From the NCBI GenBank assembly GCA_033763395.1, contig JANRKQ010000111.1, positions 1 through 64,000 on the forward strand: a stretch of DNA of 64,000 nt, read 5' to 3'. Each line of letters starts with the position of its first letter. The first letter of the stretch is position 1. The notes under the pieces are model-generated. The model was not told the DNA's origin and did no database searches. It worked only from the letters and a program-made list of their open reading frames with translations. Of the stretch, positions 9,001 to 16,556 are shown in pieces. Position numbers and translations under genes: made by a program. The stretch comes from Xiheimicrobium sp033763395. GTDB lineage: Bacteria; Myxococcota; Myxococcia; Myxococcales; Myxococcaceae.

Positions 9001-9121
9001 CCTTCGTCTCGAGCCGCCGCATCTCGTCCCGGGCGAAGCTGGTGGCGATCGGCTGGCTGAACCGGGGCACCGTGGTGGCGCAGCCCAGCAGCAGCACCGG
9101 CAGGACGAGCAGACTCCGCAT
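6098..9121 (-). CDS. Large lipoprotein: HEXXH gluzincin-like domain, TolB-type propeller, C-terminal outer-membrane barrel
   Basis: A 1007-aa protein. The signal peptide ends at lipobox LLLGC (Cys14). Residues ~50-280 resemble the peptidase MA/gluzincin fold: H133-E134-x-x-H137 with a downstream E171 in WFTEG, the classic third ligand. The middle (~320-620) has repeated PDGK/SxDGRFLF strands typical of TolB/PD40 beta-propellers. A Pro-rich linker (~650-700) leads to a C-terminal region of alternating strands that looks like a BamA/D15-type surface barrel and ends in a short aromatic-hydrophobic strand. It is predicted to sit in the outer membrane. Substrate unknown. The ATG at 9121 places the lipobox correctly. 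It is divergent from the gene at 9174. Confidence 0.7.
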   Translation of the reverse strand: MRSLLVLPVLLLGCATTVPRFSQPIATSFARDEMRRLETKDLEIYYPAEHREAAERVARRASECLTTFRGKRETPRDRRRAVLFLTSANFNNAYVTGLLAGEPLHSVNPLQTSLELYNWYGLSSADAADVSCHEMLHVVHFEQVDGFWGVVNLVAGDVFSSQLFLERWFTEGVAQLYEGRVGRTVGRPHSPLYRGAFESFVASRGAALGPGDLSTNQRELFPFNGAYLTSLPFVEWLVERNGEDALWRLIGKQGTAFFAPLGVSLRFSDVYGSSLGDLVAQWARTLARTVPKRERPATQTVLRPRLGQLARLAVHPPTGLMALVQSGNDEVPMLRILDRGGTVRLEDRLARVLPGREVVQVGPVTMSGLSFSADGRFLFLMNEDLISTQDTRTQLWKLDVETGALVQVWQELTRGQGGALLPDQAQYLFVEIQPGRTRLSTVELASGTISPIYEPAAGVTVAAPQPSPDGKRIVFSQLDGNGWNAWLREADGSVRALTDDGAFNYGAKWIDAEHLVLARAQEGRLQAFRLTVATGALERLTDAPWAMLDVWPTTDAVVFINRDGTQWSLDRAPLSTAPPVDAGSNGPAIESPAPTTENTPVVESSAPGDAPPRLEPAAVVEPKSPPPFPDSPPLVVTNDEPYSGLDRLFVPQLRLPAITVLPTVATPGGPISWVTTLYASLSGRDRLGRHNWAINGSFAFPRQLWSLSLEYRNLQLAPFELGAFASRDPVIDGAFYSAAVSVSRSFWTVPVALGLRALVSDSWPADRTGFFFRPLDGSTFTEVYVGPEVSASWVGGDFTAYGGAQRLIALSGRAAAYPTTFGSDRNVFDLRGAVSLGVPLPLSQRQSLIFSFVGRGLPGSPEGALRVGGQPQGFSLYQSQTSTDVPRGPGGYLPGTLAEAVRGYDDFTLRTSGVGIGTARYRYSFIIDRGTASILWLFPSFFARQVDVEAFGSGALTVQGEWLRAAGGALSFRFNVMDVLPFTLTYQYAWRFDFGRGGLHTVSLSLE

Positions 9122-9173
9122 CGGGCGCGAACCATCGCGCATCCCCCTGCTCGGTGCTACGAGCCCGCGCATC

Positions 9174-10472
9174 ATGACGATGCCTACGCCGCCCCAGCTC
9201 GACTCCGCTCTCACCCAGGTCGCCGCCGCCATCGACAAGCTCGAAGGCCGCAAGGTCGACCTGCTGAAGGAGCCGTGGGACGCCATCGAGAAGAGCGTCA
9301 TCAAGCTGCTCGGCGGCCCGTTCAACCCGCAGGTGATGGAGCACCAGGTCGTCGCGCTCGGCCTCGCCACTGCGTTCGCGCGCCGGCTGAACGCCGACCA
9401 TCAGGCCTTCTGGTTCCCCTCGCGGGAAGCGGCGGAGGGGGCCTCGCTGGGCTTTCCCGAGGCGCTCATCATGTTGTCGCCCTTCGGCGCGGTGCTCGAG
9501 GCGCTCGCCACCGCCCGGCTCGCCCGCCTCGACGACGTCGCGAAGGACATTCGCGGCTCGCTCGCCCAGGTGAAGTTCGGCGCCGGCGGCCTCGGTGGCG
9601 GCCCGCAGCGGCTGCACCCGGAAGACTACATGCGGCTGTTCGACCCGGGCTTCGTGCAGGTCGTCGCGCTCGATCCCCAGAAGGCCGCGCAGACGTGGAC
9701 GACGCCGCCGGAGCGCCTCGCCATCGACGTGCGCGACGCCATCGGCCGCGCGCAGAAGCTCCCGCCCGATCTCAAGAAGCAGATGGAGTCGCAGCTCCTC
9801 ACCGCGCTCCAGCGCATGGAGCCCGGCAAGCCGCTCATCTCGCAGGTGCAGCGCGCGCCGCGGGTGTGCGAGGTGATCGGGCTGCTCTTCGGCTCGGCCA
9901 CCAGCACCGGCTCGGCGCCCGAGGAGTTCTGGATGGACGTCGTCATTCCACTGCTCTTCATCGGCGCGCCCGAGGCGTTCCCGACGCTCGACGGGCAGGA
10001 GCTCGAGGCGGCGAAGCAGGGCATCGACCCGATGCTGCTCTTCCTCGACGTGGTGCCGTACCAGTTCAAGGCTCCCGAGGACGAAGGCCTGCTCGGCGCG
10101 TTCCCGGGCTCGACGCTCGGCCTGCCGCACGAGGGCTTCGGGGCGGTGACGAACCTGCGGCTCATCAAGGTGGGCACCGACGCCATCAAGGACGCGATCG
10201 CGAAGTTCGACGAGAGGCAGGCGCGCGCGTCGCTCGCCAAGTTCGCCGAGCACGTGAAGAAGCAGACCGGCGAGGTGAAGCTCCAGGGCACCGACGAGGC
10301 GAAGCAGATGTACGACGCCGCGATGGTGCTGTTGGCCGATCTGAAGCGGGTGGTCGAGTCGGGCAAGACGGTGTGCGTGCGGCGCCTGACCGAGGCCGAG
10401 GCGGCCAGCGAGCCGGCCCTGTCGCTCGTTCGTCAGGCGCTGTCGGCGCCGCGGATCATCCTCGCGACCTGA
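9174..10472 (+). CDS. Conserved hypothetical cytoplasmic protein
   Basis: A 432-aa protein with no signal peptide or membrane helix. It is mostly helical with one Gly-rich turn near residue 137-142 (FGAGGLGGG). I recognise no family motif. The N-terminus is a predicted amphipathic helix, and the 330-400 region is Lys/Glu-rich. It starts 52 bases from the divergent lipoprotein gene at 9121, so the two probably share a control region. Composition and codon use are like the neighbours. Confidence 0.65.
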   Translation: MTMPTPPQLDSALTQVAAAIDKLEGRKVDLLKEPWDAIEKSVIKLLGGPFNPQVMEHQVVALGLATAFARRLNADHQAFWFPSREAAEGASLGFPEALIMLSPFGAVLEALATARLARLDDVAKDIRGSLAQVKFGAGGLGGGPQRLHPEDYMRLFDPGFVQVVALDPQKAAQTWTTPPERLAIDVRDAIGRAQKLPPDLKKQMESQLLTALQRMEPGKPLISQVQRAPRVCEVIGLLFGSATSTGSAPEEFWMDVVIPLLFIGAPEAFPTLDGQELEAAKQGIDPMLLFLDVVPYQFKAPEDEGLLGAFPGSTLGLPHEGFGAVTNLRLIKVGTDAIKDAIAKFDERQARASLAKFAEHVKKQTGEVKLQGTDEAKQMYDAAMVLLADLKRVVESGKTVCVRRLTEAEAASEPALSLVRQALSAPRIILAT

Positions 10473-10629
10473 GCTCAACCACGACCCTCTGCCTGCGCGT
10501 CGCGGACGCAGTCCGTCGCGGCAGGTCAACGAACGCGGGGTGCGCCTCGAGCGCTGCGACGAGGGCCGTCAGCGCGTACTTCCCAGGGTATCGAAAGCTG
10601 CAGACGACGCTGAGCCCGGCTCCGACGAA

Positions 10630-12297
10630 CTACGACCGCGCGCTCCGCCGGCGGCGCCGGAGCCCGAGGAGCGCCAGGGCGGTCGCGAGTGAGCCCATCG
10701 GCGCGGCCGAGCAGCTGCCGACCACGTCGTCGACCACCTCTTCGCCGCCAGTGTCTTCTTCGTTCGAGCCGTGGTCGTCGACCCCCGCGTCTCCAGGCGC
10801 CTCGCTGCCAGCGTCGGCCGGTTGCTCAACACCTGCGTCGAGCGGCTCCACCGTTCCTGCGTCGACGGGCACCACCACGCCCGCGTCTGGCCCTGGAGCT
10901 CCTGCGTCCTGAGCAGGGCGTGGCACCACGTTCACCCGCACGGCGAGGAAGGTGTCGGCCGGCCCGCCCTGGTTCGGATCGGAGAACCACGCGACGCCTT
11001 CGTGCAGCAGCCCGAACGTCTGCGTGACGCTGCCCACGGTGTTCCCCGCCAGCCGGGCCGGGAAGCGCCCCACCTGTCCCGGCGGCGTGTTCGCCAGCGG
11101 TCCCGAGACGCGCGAGGGCGAGAGCCAGTTCGACGCGGCGAGGGGAGAGGCCTGATCTCTCGGCGTCGGCGCCAGCCGGGTCGTCGCCGTCGTCCAGGTC
11201 TGGGTGCCCGTGTTGCGCAGCTCGAAGAAGCCGTCGAGCACCTCGCCCTGCGTGATCGTCACCGCGGCGGTCTGCGAGGCGGGGAAGGTCTGGCTGACGA
11301 ACTCGGCGCGCCAGGCCGGCGCCGGCGGAGCCCCCCCGCAGCCATTGGCGGCGAGCATCACCATCTCGTTGAGCCGCGCGAAGAGCGCATCGCCGGGGCA
11401 CGCCGTCTGGCCGTACTCGCGGTGGCCACGCATGGCGGTGCGGTTGAGCGGCACGTTGTACGTGCTGTGCACCCACGCGAGGAAGCCGGCGCCCGCGCAC
11501 ATCTGCTGGGCCGTCGGTTGATCCGTCGTGTACGTGCCGACGACGCAGATGCCGACGTTGCCGGTGTTGGCGTTCGCCGCGTGTCCACCCAGCACCGTCG
11601 CGCCGCGGCCAGTCCAGACGCGGGCGTCGCGCGTCATGAGGTAGTTGTACCCGACGTCGCAGTAGCCCCGGCTGTCCATGTGGAACGACTGGATCTGCCG
11701 CAGCCGCTGCTCGGCCGGGAGCGAGTCGTTCGTCGGCGAGACGGAGTGATGAATCGCAGCCCGGTAAGGGGTGGTGGGCGACGAGCAGGTCGGCGCGCGC
11801 GCACCCCACGCCGCGCGGGACAGAATGGTGGGGAAGGGCGCCAGGGCCTGCCGCGTTCGGCCGATGGCGGGCAGGGGCTCGAGCTCGAGGGCGGTGGCGT
11901 TCGGCTCGCCGAGCTCGTGGATCTCCTCGAGCGACACGAACGAGATCTCGCCCCGCAGCCGCAGCTGCACCGAGGTCGCGCCGGCCGGCACGTCGACGTG
12001 GCCCGCGTGCGCCTCGGGCTCGTCGAACACGACGGTCACCGACGCCCAGCTGCCGAAGGTCTGGCCATCGTCGCTGAACCGCGCCTCGACCGACGTCGGG
12101 CCCGTCGCGTCCCACAGCACGCCCAGCCGCAGCGCCGGGCCGCTCAGGGTGAACGTCTCGGTGCGCCCGTCTCCCGACAGCCGCCCGGCCAGCTCTGCGG
12201 GGGTGAAGACGGCGAAGGGCTCGTCGTGGTCGAGGCTCACGGGCGCCGCGGGTTGGCAGGCGGCGAGCACGAGGAAGAAGAGGACGGCGCGCGTCAT
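10630..12297 (-). CDS. PGRP-type N-acetylmuramoyl-L-alanine amidase with MYXO-CTERM tag
   Basis: A 555-aa secreted protein. The signal peptide ends at LVLAAC (Cys14, lipobox-like). The amidase_2/PGRP domain spans about 155-320: zinc His near 181 in AAIHHSV, GYNYL, a second His near 290 in RGHREYG, and Cys near 297 in TACPGD. It would cleave the lactyl-peptide amide of peptidoglycan. A beta-rich NPCBM/Ig-like region follows (330-440), then a DAG-repeat linker. The final 30 residues have a Cys, a hydrophobic stretch and RRRRR, the MYXO-CTERM sorting pattern. The signal sequence and C-terminal tag together suggest surface display. Confidence 0.85.
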   Translation of the reverse strand: MTRAVLFFLVLAACQPAAPVSLDHDEPFAVFTPAELAGRLSGDGRTETFTLSGPALRLGVLWDATGPTSVEARFSDDGQTFGSWASVTVVFDEPEAHAGHVDVPAGATSVQLRLRGEISFVSLEEIHELGEPNATALELEPLPAIGRTRQALAPFPTILSRAAWGARAPTCSSPTTPYRAAIHHSVSPTNDSLPAEQRLRQIQSFHMDSRGYCDVGYNYLMTRDARVWTGRGATVLGGHAANANTGNVGICVVGTYTTDQPTAQQMCAGAGFLAWVHSTYNVPLNRTAMRGHREYGQTACPGDALFARLNEMVMLAANGCGGAPPAPAWRAEFVSQTFPASQTAAVTITQGEVLDGFFELRNTGTQTWTTATTRLAPTPRDQASPLAASNWLSPSRVSGPLANTPPGQVGRFPARLAGNTVGSVTQTFGLLHEGVAWFSDPNQGGPADTFLAVRVNVVPRPAQDAGAPGPDAGVVVPVDAGTVEPLDAGVEQPADAGSEAPGDAGVDDHGSNEEDTGGEEVVDDVVGSCSAAPMGSLATALALLGLRRRRRSARS

Positions 12298-12526
12298 GAC
12301 GCGAAGACCTACGGGAGCCGCCCCTCGACCCGCAAGTTGGTCGGCGACAAGACGTCACGCCGCCGCCTCACCCTTCGGTTTTCTCAATTGAACCCCAGGC
12401 TCACCACCACGAGGTGTTCGTCGATGCGAGCCACACCTTCCACTTCGCGTCGGCCAGGTGTCGGCCGCCCGCGGGACGGCCGACGGCCGCGCACGATCGG
12501 AGCCGCGCGTCAGGCGAACTGGAGCG

Positions 12527-12555
12527 TTGCGTCGGTGGAGCAGTTCCGATACGAC
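12527..12555 (+). promoter_or_regulatory. Probable promoter of tRNA-Gly
   Basis: TTGCGT at 12527-12532 and TACGAC at 12550-12555 with a 17-base spacer, ending 14 bases before the tRNA. The rest of the 272-base gap from 12298 holds no convincing gene. Confidence 0.4.
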
Positions 12556-12569
12556 TCGGGACGTCGTTC

Positions 12570-12642
12570 GCGGTGGTAGCTCAGTTGGTAGAGCACGAGC
12601 TTCCCAAGCTCGGGGTCGTGGGTTCGAATCCCATCCGCCGCT
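12570..12642 (+). tRNA. tRNA-Gly (anticodon CCC)
   Basis: A complete cloverleaf: acceptor GCGGTGG pairs with CCGCCGC, the D-arm is GCTC...GAGC, and the anticodon stem CGAGC/GCTCG encloses TTCCCAA with anticodon CCC at 12603-12605. The T-arm is GTGGG-TTCGAAT-CCCAT and the discriminator is T at 12642. CCA is not encoded. It reads GGG. Confidence 0.95.
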
Positions 12643-12658
12643 CTCTCCGGAAGACGCA

Positions 12659-13738
12659 GTGCGCTTCCTCCCCCTCCTGGTCGTCGTCGTGGTCAGCGCG
12701 GGGGGGCACGCCCTCGTTTCCGGACCCAACGGTGACTTCGGCGGCATCTACACCGACCACCTGCGCCACCTCGCAGAGTCCCAGGCGCTCGTCGCGCGCG
12801 GCTCGGCCATCTACCGGCAGCCCTATGCCGAGGCGACGCAGGGCCTGCTGCCGTGTCCCGAGCACACCGGGCTCTTCCCCGAACGAACCGCTCCGTATCC
12901 GCCACTCGGGGTGCTGCTGCACTGGCCACTCGGCGCGCTCGAGCGTCACCAGCTCCTCTCGCCGGCGACGAGCCACCAGCTCACCGCGACCGCCTGGCTC
13001 ATCTGCGGGCTCTGCGCGGTGTGGCTCGCGTGGCGACTCGTCACGAGCCAACTGCCCGGTCGGCTCGGCCTCGTCCTCATCGTCGCGCCGCTCACCATCG
13101 GCGTTGGCGCGAACGGCTTCTACGACACCACCTTCCTCCTCGCGGGCGTCGGAGCCCTGGTGCTGCTCGCGTCGAAGCGGCCCGAGTGGGCGATGCTGGC
13201 CCTCGGTCTCGCGGCGGCGCTTCATTTCCGGGCGCTCGTCTTCGCGCCGGTCGGGCTCTGGGCCCTGCTCGAGGCGCTTCGTCGGGATCGGCGGCGGGCG
13301 CTGGCGTTCCTCGGTGTCTCGGGGCTGCTGGTGGCGTCGGCGGCCTGGGCGGCCTGGCACCTGAGCGGAACGCTCGACACGATCCCTGCGGACAACCCGG
13401 TGCACGCCTCGCACCTGCTGCACGCTCGCGCGCCCCTCCGCTTCCTCGTCATCGCGGCCGTCGCTGTCGGCTCGCTCGTCGCCTGGCGCGCGCGGTGGAC
13501 GGCGCTCACGGTCGTCGCGGCGGTGCTCGTGGCGATGTCCGATCGCTCCTACGGCTTCTGGCACGCGCTGCCGCTGATCGTGCCGCCGCTCGTCGTCGCG
13601 GCGGAGCAGGGCGCCGATCGCCGTGCCGCGTGGGTCGCCTGGGGGTGGACCCTCGCCGCCGTGCTGGGCGCCTTCCTGTATCCCTTCACGGCTCCCTGGC
13701 AGTGGCTCGCCGACGTGGTGGCTGGCCGGCTGCGCTGA
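12659..13738 (+). CDS. Multi-pass membrane protein, GT87/DUF2029-like glycosyltransferase
   Basis: A 359-aa polytopic protein with about 8-10 hydrophobic helices. The large first periplasmic loop holds an acidic GDFGGIYTDH segment and a later YPPLGVLLHWPLG, the arrangement of GT-C/GT87 mannosyltransferase-like enzymes that use polyprenyl-phosphate sugars. Lipid-linked sugar transfer at the inner membrane is therefore a reasonable guess but is not proven. The start is GTG at 12659, giving MRFLPLLVVVVV, 16 bases after the tRNA. It ends exactly where the convergent Cys-rich gene ends. Confidence 0.65.
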   Translation: MRFLPLLVVVVVSAGGHALVSGPNGDFGGIYTDHLRHLAESQALVARGSAIYRQPYAEATQGLLPCPEHTGLFPERTAPYPPLGVLLHWPLGALERHQLLSPATSHQLTATAWLICGLCAVWLAWRLVTSQLPGRLGLVLIVAPLTIGVGANGFYDTTFLLAGVGALVLLASKRPEWAMLALGLAAALHFRALVFAPVGLWALLEALRRDRRRALAFLGVSGLLVASAAWAAWHLSGTLDTIPADNPVHASHLLHARAPLRFLVIAAVAVGSLVAWRARWTALTVVAAVLVAMSDRSYGFWHALPLIVPPLVVAAEQGADRRAAWVAWGWTLAAVLGAFLYPFTAPWQWLADVVAGRLR

Positions 13739-15151
13739 TCAGGGCAGGCACCGACGCCCGCCGCAGTCAGCGGTGCAGGTGATGTTGCCAGTCGACGGGT
13801 CGCAGCCGCAGGCGCTCGGCGTGCACGCGTTCGGAGGTGCACGGCAGGTCGTCCCTGCACGGCACTGCGCGTTGCTGCTGCACGGCGGATCGAACGCGGC
13901 GCACAGGCCCGCGTCTGGCGTTCCGGCGTCGGTGGTGGCGGTGCAGGTGCCTCCGCCGCAATCGCTGGTGCAGAAGATGGCGCCGGTCGTCGCGTCGCAG
14001 CCGCAGGCCGAGGGCACGCACTGTGACGGATCCCGACGGCACACGCGGCCCGGCCCGCACATGGCATTGGATGAGCAGGGTGGCTCGAAGCCGACACACG
14101 CTCCGGCATCGGGCGCCTGGGGCCGGCAGACGCCGCCGCCGCAGTCCGCCGTGCAGGCGATGGATCCGCTCGACGGATCGCACCCGCACGCCGAGGGAGT
14201 GCACTGGTTCGGGTCGCGCACACAGCGGTTGCCTGGGCCGCACATCGCGTCGTTGCTGCAGGGTGGAATGAAGCCCACGCAGAACCCCCCGTCGGGCGTC
14301 CCCGCGTCAGTCGAGGCACCCGCGTCGCGCGCCTGGCAGACGCCGCCGCCGCAGTCGCTCGTGCAGACGATGCCGGTGGGCCCGCACGCACACGCGCTCG
14401 GCTGGCAGATGCCCGGGTTCCGAACGCAGGCCTCTCCACGCAGACACTGGGAGTCGCTGGCGCAGGGCGGCCGGAACCCCACGCAGACGCCCGCGTCTGG
14501 GGCGCCTGCGTCGACCGGCGCCACGCCGCAGAATCCGCCGCCGCAGTCCTCGGTGCAGATGATGTCACCCGTCGCTGGATCGCAGCCGCACGCCGACGGG
14601 TTGCACTGGTTCGGATCACGCAGACACGCGCGCCCGGGGCCGCACTGCGCGTCCGAACGGCAGGGCGGCTCGAAGCCGAGACACAGGTTCGGTCCCGCGT
14701 CCTGGCTCGACCGGGGCCGGCAGATCCGCCCGTTGCAGTCGGCGGTGCAGGCGATGTTGCCAGTCGCTGGATCGCACCCGCACGCTGACGGCGCGCACCG
14801 GCGATCCTCTGGCGGGAGGCAGGACTCTCCGCCGCGACAATCGAAGTCCGACCGGCAGGGCGGCACGAAGCTCGCGCACAGGTTCACCCCGGCGTCACGA
14901 GCGCCAGCGTCCACCGCGCCCGCATCGAGTCCGCCCCCATCCACGGCGCGCCGCGGCTGGCAGGCGCCGAGGCAGACCGCAGGGCACGCCAGGCCCGGGC
15001 CGCAGCTGTTGGAGCAACCGCCGTCGTCGAGTGGCCTGCACTCGAAGCCCTGCAGACAGTCGGTGTCGGTGCTGCATGAGGAGCCGGGGAGGATGGGCGT
15101 GGGACACGCCGCGAGGACGAGCATGGGGACCGCGAAAATCCAGGAGCGCAT
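13739..15151 (-). CDS. Secreted Cys-rich lipoprotein with six tandem modules
   Basis: A 470-aa protein. The signal peptide has lipobox LVLAAC. After a first short Cys cluster there are six tandem modules of about 50-55 residues, each following C-x-GF-x-PPC ... C-x-PSACGCDP-x-TG ... CT-x-DCGGG-x-C, mostly separated by short DAG or DAG-x-PDAG linkers. The even Cys count suggests disulphide-bonded extracellular domains. This resembles the repeat lipoproteins and Dickkopf-like Cys-rich repeats frequent in myxobacteria. No catalytic motif is seen; a binding or structural role at the cell surface is inference. The ATG at 15151 is preferred over the TTG at 15169 because it begins the signal peptide. 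Confidence 0.75.
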   Translation of the reverse strand: MRSWIFAVPMLVLAACPTPILPGSSCSTDTDCLQGFECRPLDDGGCSNSCGPGLACPAVCLGACQPRRAVDGGGLDAGAVDAGARDAGVNLCASFVPPCRSDFDCRGGESCLPPEDRRCAPSACGCDPATGNIACTADCNGRICRPRSSQDAGPNLCLGFEPPCRSDAQCGPGRACLRDPNQCNPSACGCDPATGDIICTEDCGGGFCGVAPVDAGAPDAGVCVGFRPPCASDSQCLRGEACVRNPGICQPSACACGPTGIVCTSDCGGGVCQARDAGASTDAGTPDGGFCVGFIPPCSNDAMCGPGNRCVRDPNQCTPSACGCDPSSGSIACTADCGGGVCRPQAPDAGACVGFEPPCSSNAMCGPGRVCRRDPSQCVPSACGCDATTGAIFCTSDCGGGTCTATTDAGTPDAGLCAAFDPPCSSNAQCRAGTTCRAPPNACTPSACGCDPSTGNITCTADCGGRRCLP

Positions 15152-15282
15152 GGCGCCACGGTGAGGCAAGCCGCGTACCCACCCGGCCGCTCGTGCTTCT
15201 CGCGACTTGGCGACGAAGCCCTCGAAAATCTGCGACGCCGCGCGGCGAGCACGGTCAGGTGTTGCGAAAGTCTACGTCGCTG

Positions 15283-15311
15283 TTGACACGCGCATCGGGG
15301 TCACATACTTC
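15283..15311 (+). promoter_or_regulatory. Sigma-70-type promoter of tRNA-Glu(CTC)
   Basis: A perfect -35 TTGACA at 15283-15288 and a -10 TACTTC at 15306-15311, spacer 17. The tRNA begins 19 bases after the -10 box. Confidence 0.7.
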
Positions 15312-15329
15312 CGCCGCGCTTTTCAGGCC

Positions 15330-15402
15330 GGCCCTGTCGTCTAGTGGCCTAGGACGGTGCCCTCTCACGGCATAAACCCGGGTTCGAATCCCGGCAGGGT
15401 CA
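15330..15402 (+). tRNA. tRNA-Glu (anticodon CTC)
   Basis: Acceptor GGCCCTG pairs with CAGGGTC. The anticodon loop CTCTCAC has CTC at 15364-15366, the T-arm is CCGGG-TTCGAAT-CCCGG, and the discriminator is A at 15402. No CCA is encoded. It reads GAG, a very common codon in this genome. Confidence 0.95.
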
Positions 15403-15407
15403 ACGAG

Positions 15408-15443
15408 CCCCGGAATCAGCGATGATTCCGGGGTTCTTCTTTT
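15408..15443 (+). terminator. Strong intrinsic terminator after tRNA-Glu
   Basis: A perfect 11-bp stem CCCCGGAATCA / TGATTCCGGGG with a GCGA tetraloop (15419-15422), followed by TTCTTCTTTT. It starts 6 bases after the tRNA. Confidence 0.9.
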
Positions 15444-15449
15444 CTCGCC

Positions 15450-16259
15450 ATGTCGACCCGCGCCCGAGAGCACCAGACACCTCCCGATGTAACCGAGGCC
15501 ACGGCCGACGTGGCACCGGTCGACCTCGAGGCCTCGGAGCATCGGCTCGACAGCTTCCCAGTCCTCGTTCAGGCGCTCGGGGCCGCGTCGCCCGCCGTTC
15601 GCCGGGAGCTGGCTGGCGAGATCAACGACGTGCTGATCGCCATGCGCTTCCCCGGGCATGAGACCGAGGAGGCCGAGCTGGTGATGCAGGCGCTGGGCTC
15701 GAAGGTGCTGCACGAGCTCGTCGACGCGCAGGGGCGAAGCTGCCGGCGAGAGGCCGTCGAGACGATGATGGCGGCGGGCTTTCCGCACGCGTTACTGCTC
15801 GAGGCTGACGACATCGCCTTCGCGCGCGAGTACCAGCCTCCCGCGTCGGCCACGGCAGGTGACGGTTCGACGCTTCAACCCTGGGAACGAAGCGCCCGCG
15901 ACGCCCGGCGCATCGGCGCCACCATCATCGCGGCCGGCCAGGTCGTCACCGCGAACATGCTCGCGCTCTCGGAGGGCACCTCGTTGGGCGTCTGGCTGGC
16001 CATGGGGCTTGCGTTCCTGGTGGCGCTCGTGTTGGCCGCACGCCTCGCCTTCGTTCGACCGCGCCGCCTCAACATGGCCACCACGGGCACCCTCGGCTTC
16101 GTCACGATGCTCATTCCACTGCTCGTCGCGGTCCTGTCCAACCTCGGCGTCGCAGGCGTGGCGTCGCTCGGGCTGGGCCTTGGCCTTTTCGTCGCGGTGG
16201 GGCAGCAGTTTTCTCGGCTTCGTGACGAGCCTCCCCCGCGCGAATGGAGGCTGCTGTGA
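15450..16259 (+). CDS. Uncharacterised membrane protein
   Basis: A 269-aa protein. The soluble acidic N-terminal half (~1-150) is helical with no known motif. The C-terminal half has three or so hydrophobic helices (around 165-195 and 215-255) separated by a basic loop. Probably anchored in the inner membrane with a cytoplasmic N-domain. The ATG at 15450 lies directly after the tRNA terminator. The stop overlaps the next gene's GTG (GTGA), so the two are likely co-translated. Function not recognised. Confidence 0.6.
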   Translation: MSTRAREHQTPPDVTEATADVAPVDLEASEHRLDSFPVLVQALGAASPAVRRELAGEINDVLIAMRFPGHETEEAELVMQALGSKVLHELVDAQGRSCRREAVETMMAAGFPHALLLEADDIAFAREYQPPASATAGDGSTLQPWERSARDARRIGATIIAAGQVVTANMLALSEGTSLGVWLAMGLAFLVALVLAARLAFVRPRRLNMATTGTLGFVTMLIPLLVAVLSNLGVAGVASLGLGLGLFVAVGQQFSRLRDEPPPREWRLL

Positions 16260-16462
16260 GCGCGTCCACCATCGATGCGTCTCGCTGCCCGCTCTGCTCG
16301 AAGCCCAACGGCTGCGGCCTGGCGGCGGGCAAGCCTGACTGCTGGTGTTTCTCGGTGACGATGGACCCGGCGGCCCTCGCGAAGGTGCCGCCAGAGGCGA
16401 AGGGCGCGTGCGTCTGCCAGGCGTGCGGCGTGAAGCGCTCCGACGCGCAGCAGAAACCCTGA
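16256..16462 (+). CDS. Small cysteine-rich CWC-type protein
   Basis: A 68-aa protein. Its pattern CPLCSKPNGCG, then CWCF, then CVCQACG is the Cys-rich CWC family (possible metal-binding ribbon, function unknown). GTG at 16256 overlaps the upstream stop by 4 bases. An ATG at 16244 in frame would add four residues, but the coupled GTG is preferred. Confidence 0.65.
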   Translation: MSASTIDASRCPLCSKPNGCGLAAGKPDCWCFSVTMDPAALAKVPPEAKGACVCQACGVKRSDAQQKP

Positions 16463-16556
16463 CCGGTCGGACGTTTCTTGCTTGCTGGCCCGCACGGCTG
16501 TCGTTGTGGCCGTGGGGGTCGACTGTTAGAGCCGCCGCTCCCCCAAGGAGCCTGCC

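Noticed and set aside
8052..10529. Very long open frame on the minus strand opposite the 9174 gene and the lipoprotein gene
   Set aside because: It is antisense to two well-supported genes, Arg/His-rich and low in hydrophobic structure, as produced by high-GC codon bias.
13623..15164. 513-codon plus-strand frame opposite the Cys-rich lipoprotein
   Set aside because: Its repeats simply mirror the six Cys modules on the other strand; no start signal, and the minus-strand product has a signal peptide.
16476..16530. Promoter for the pfa-ole operon (TTGTGG ... TGTTAG)
   Set aside because: The spacer is only 14 bases and the boxes are weak; not strong enough to annotate.
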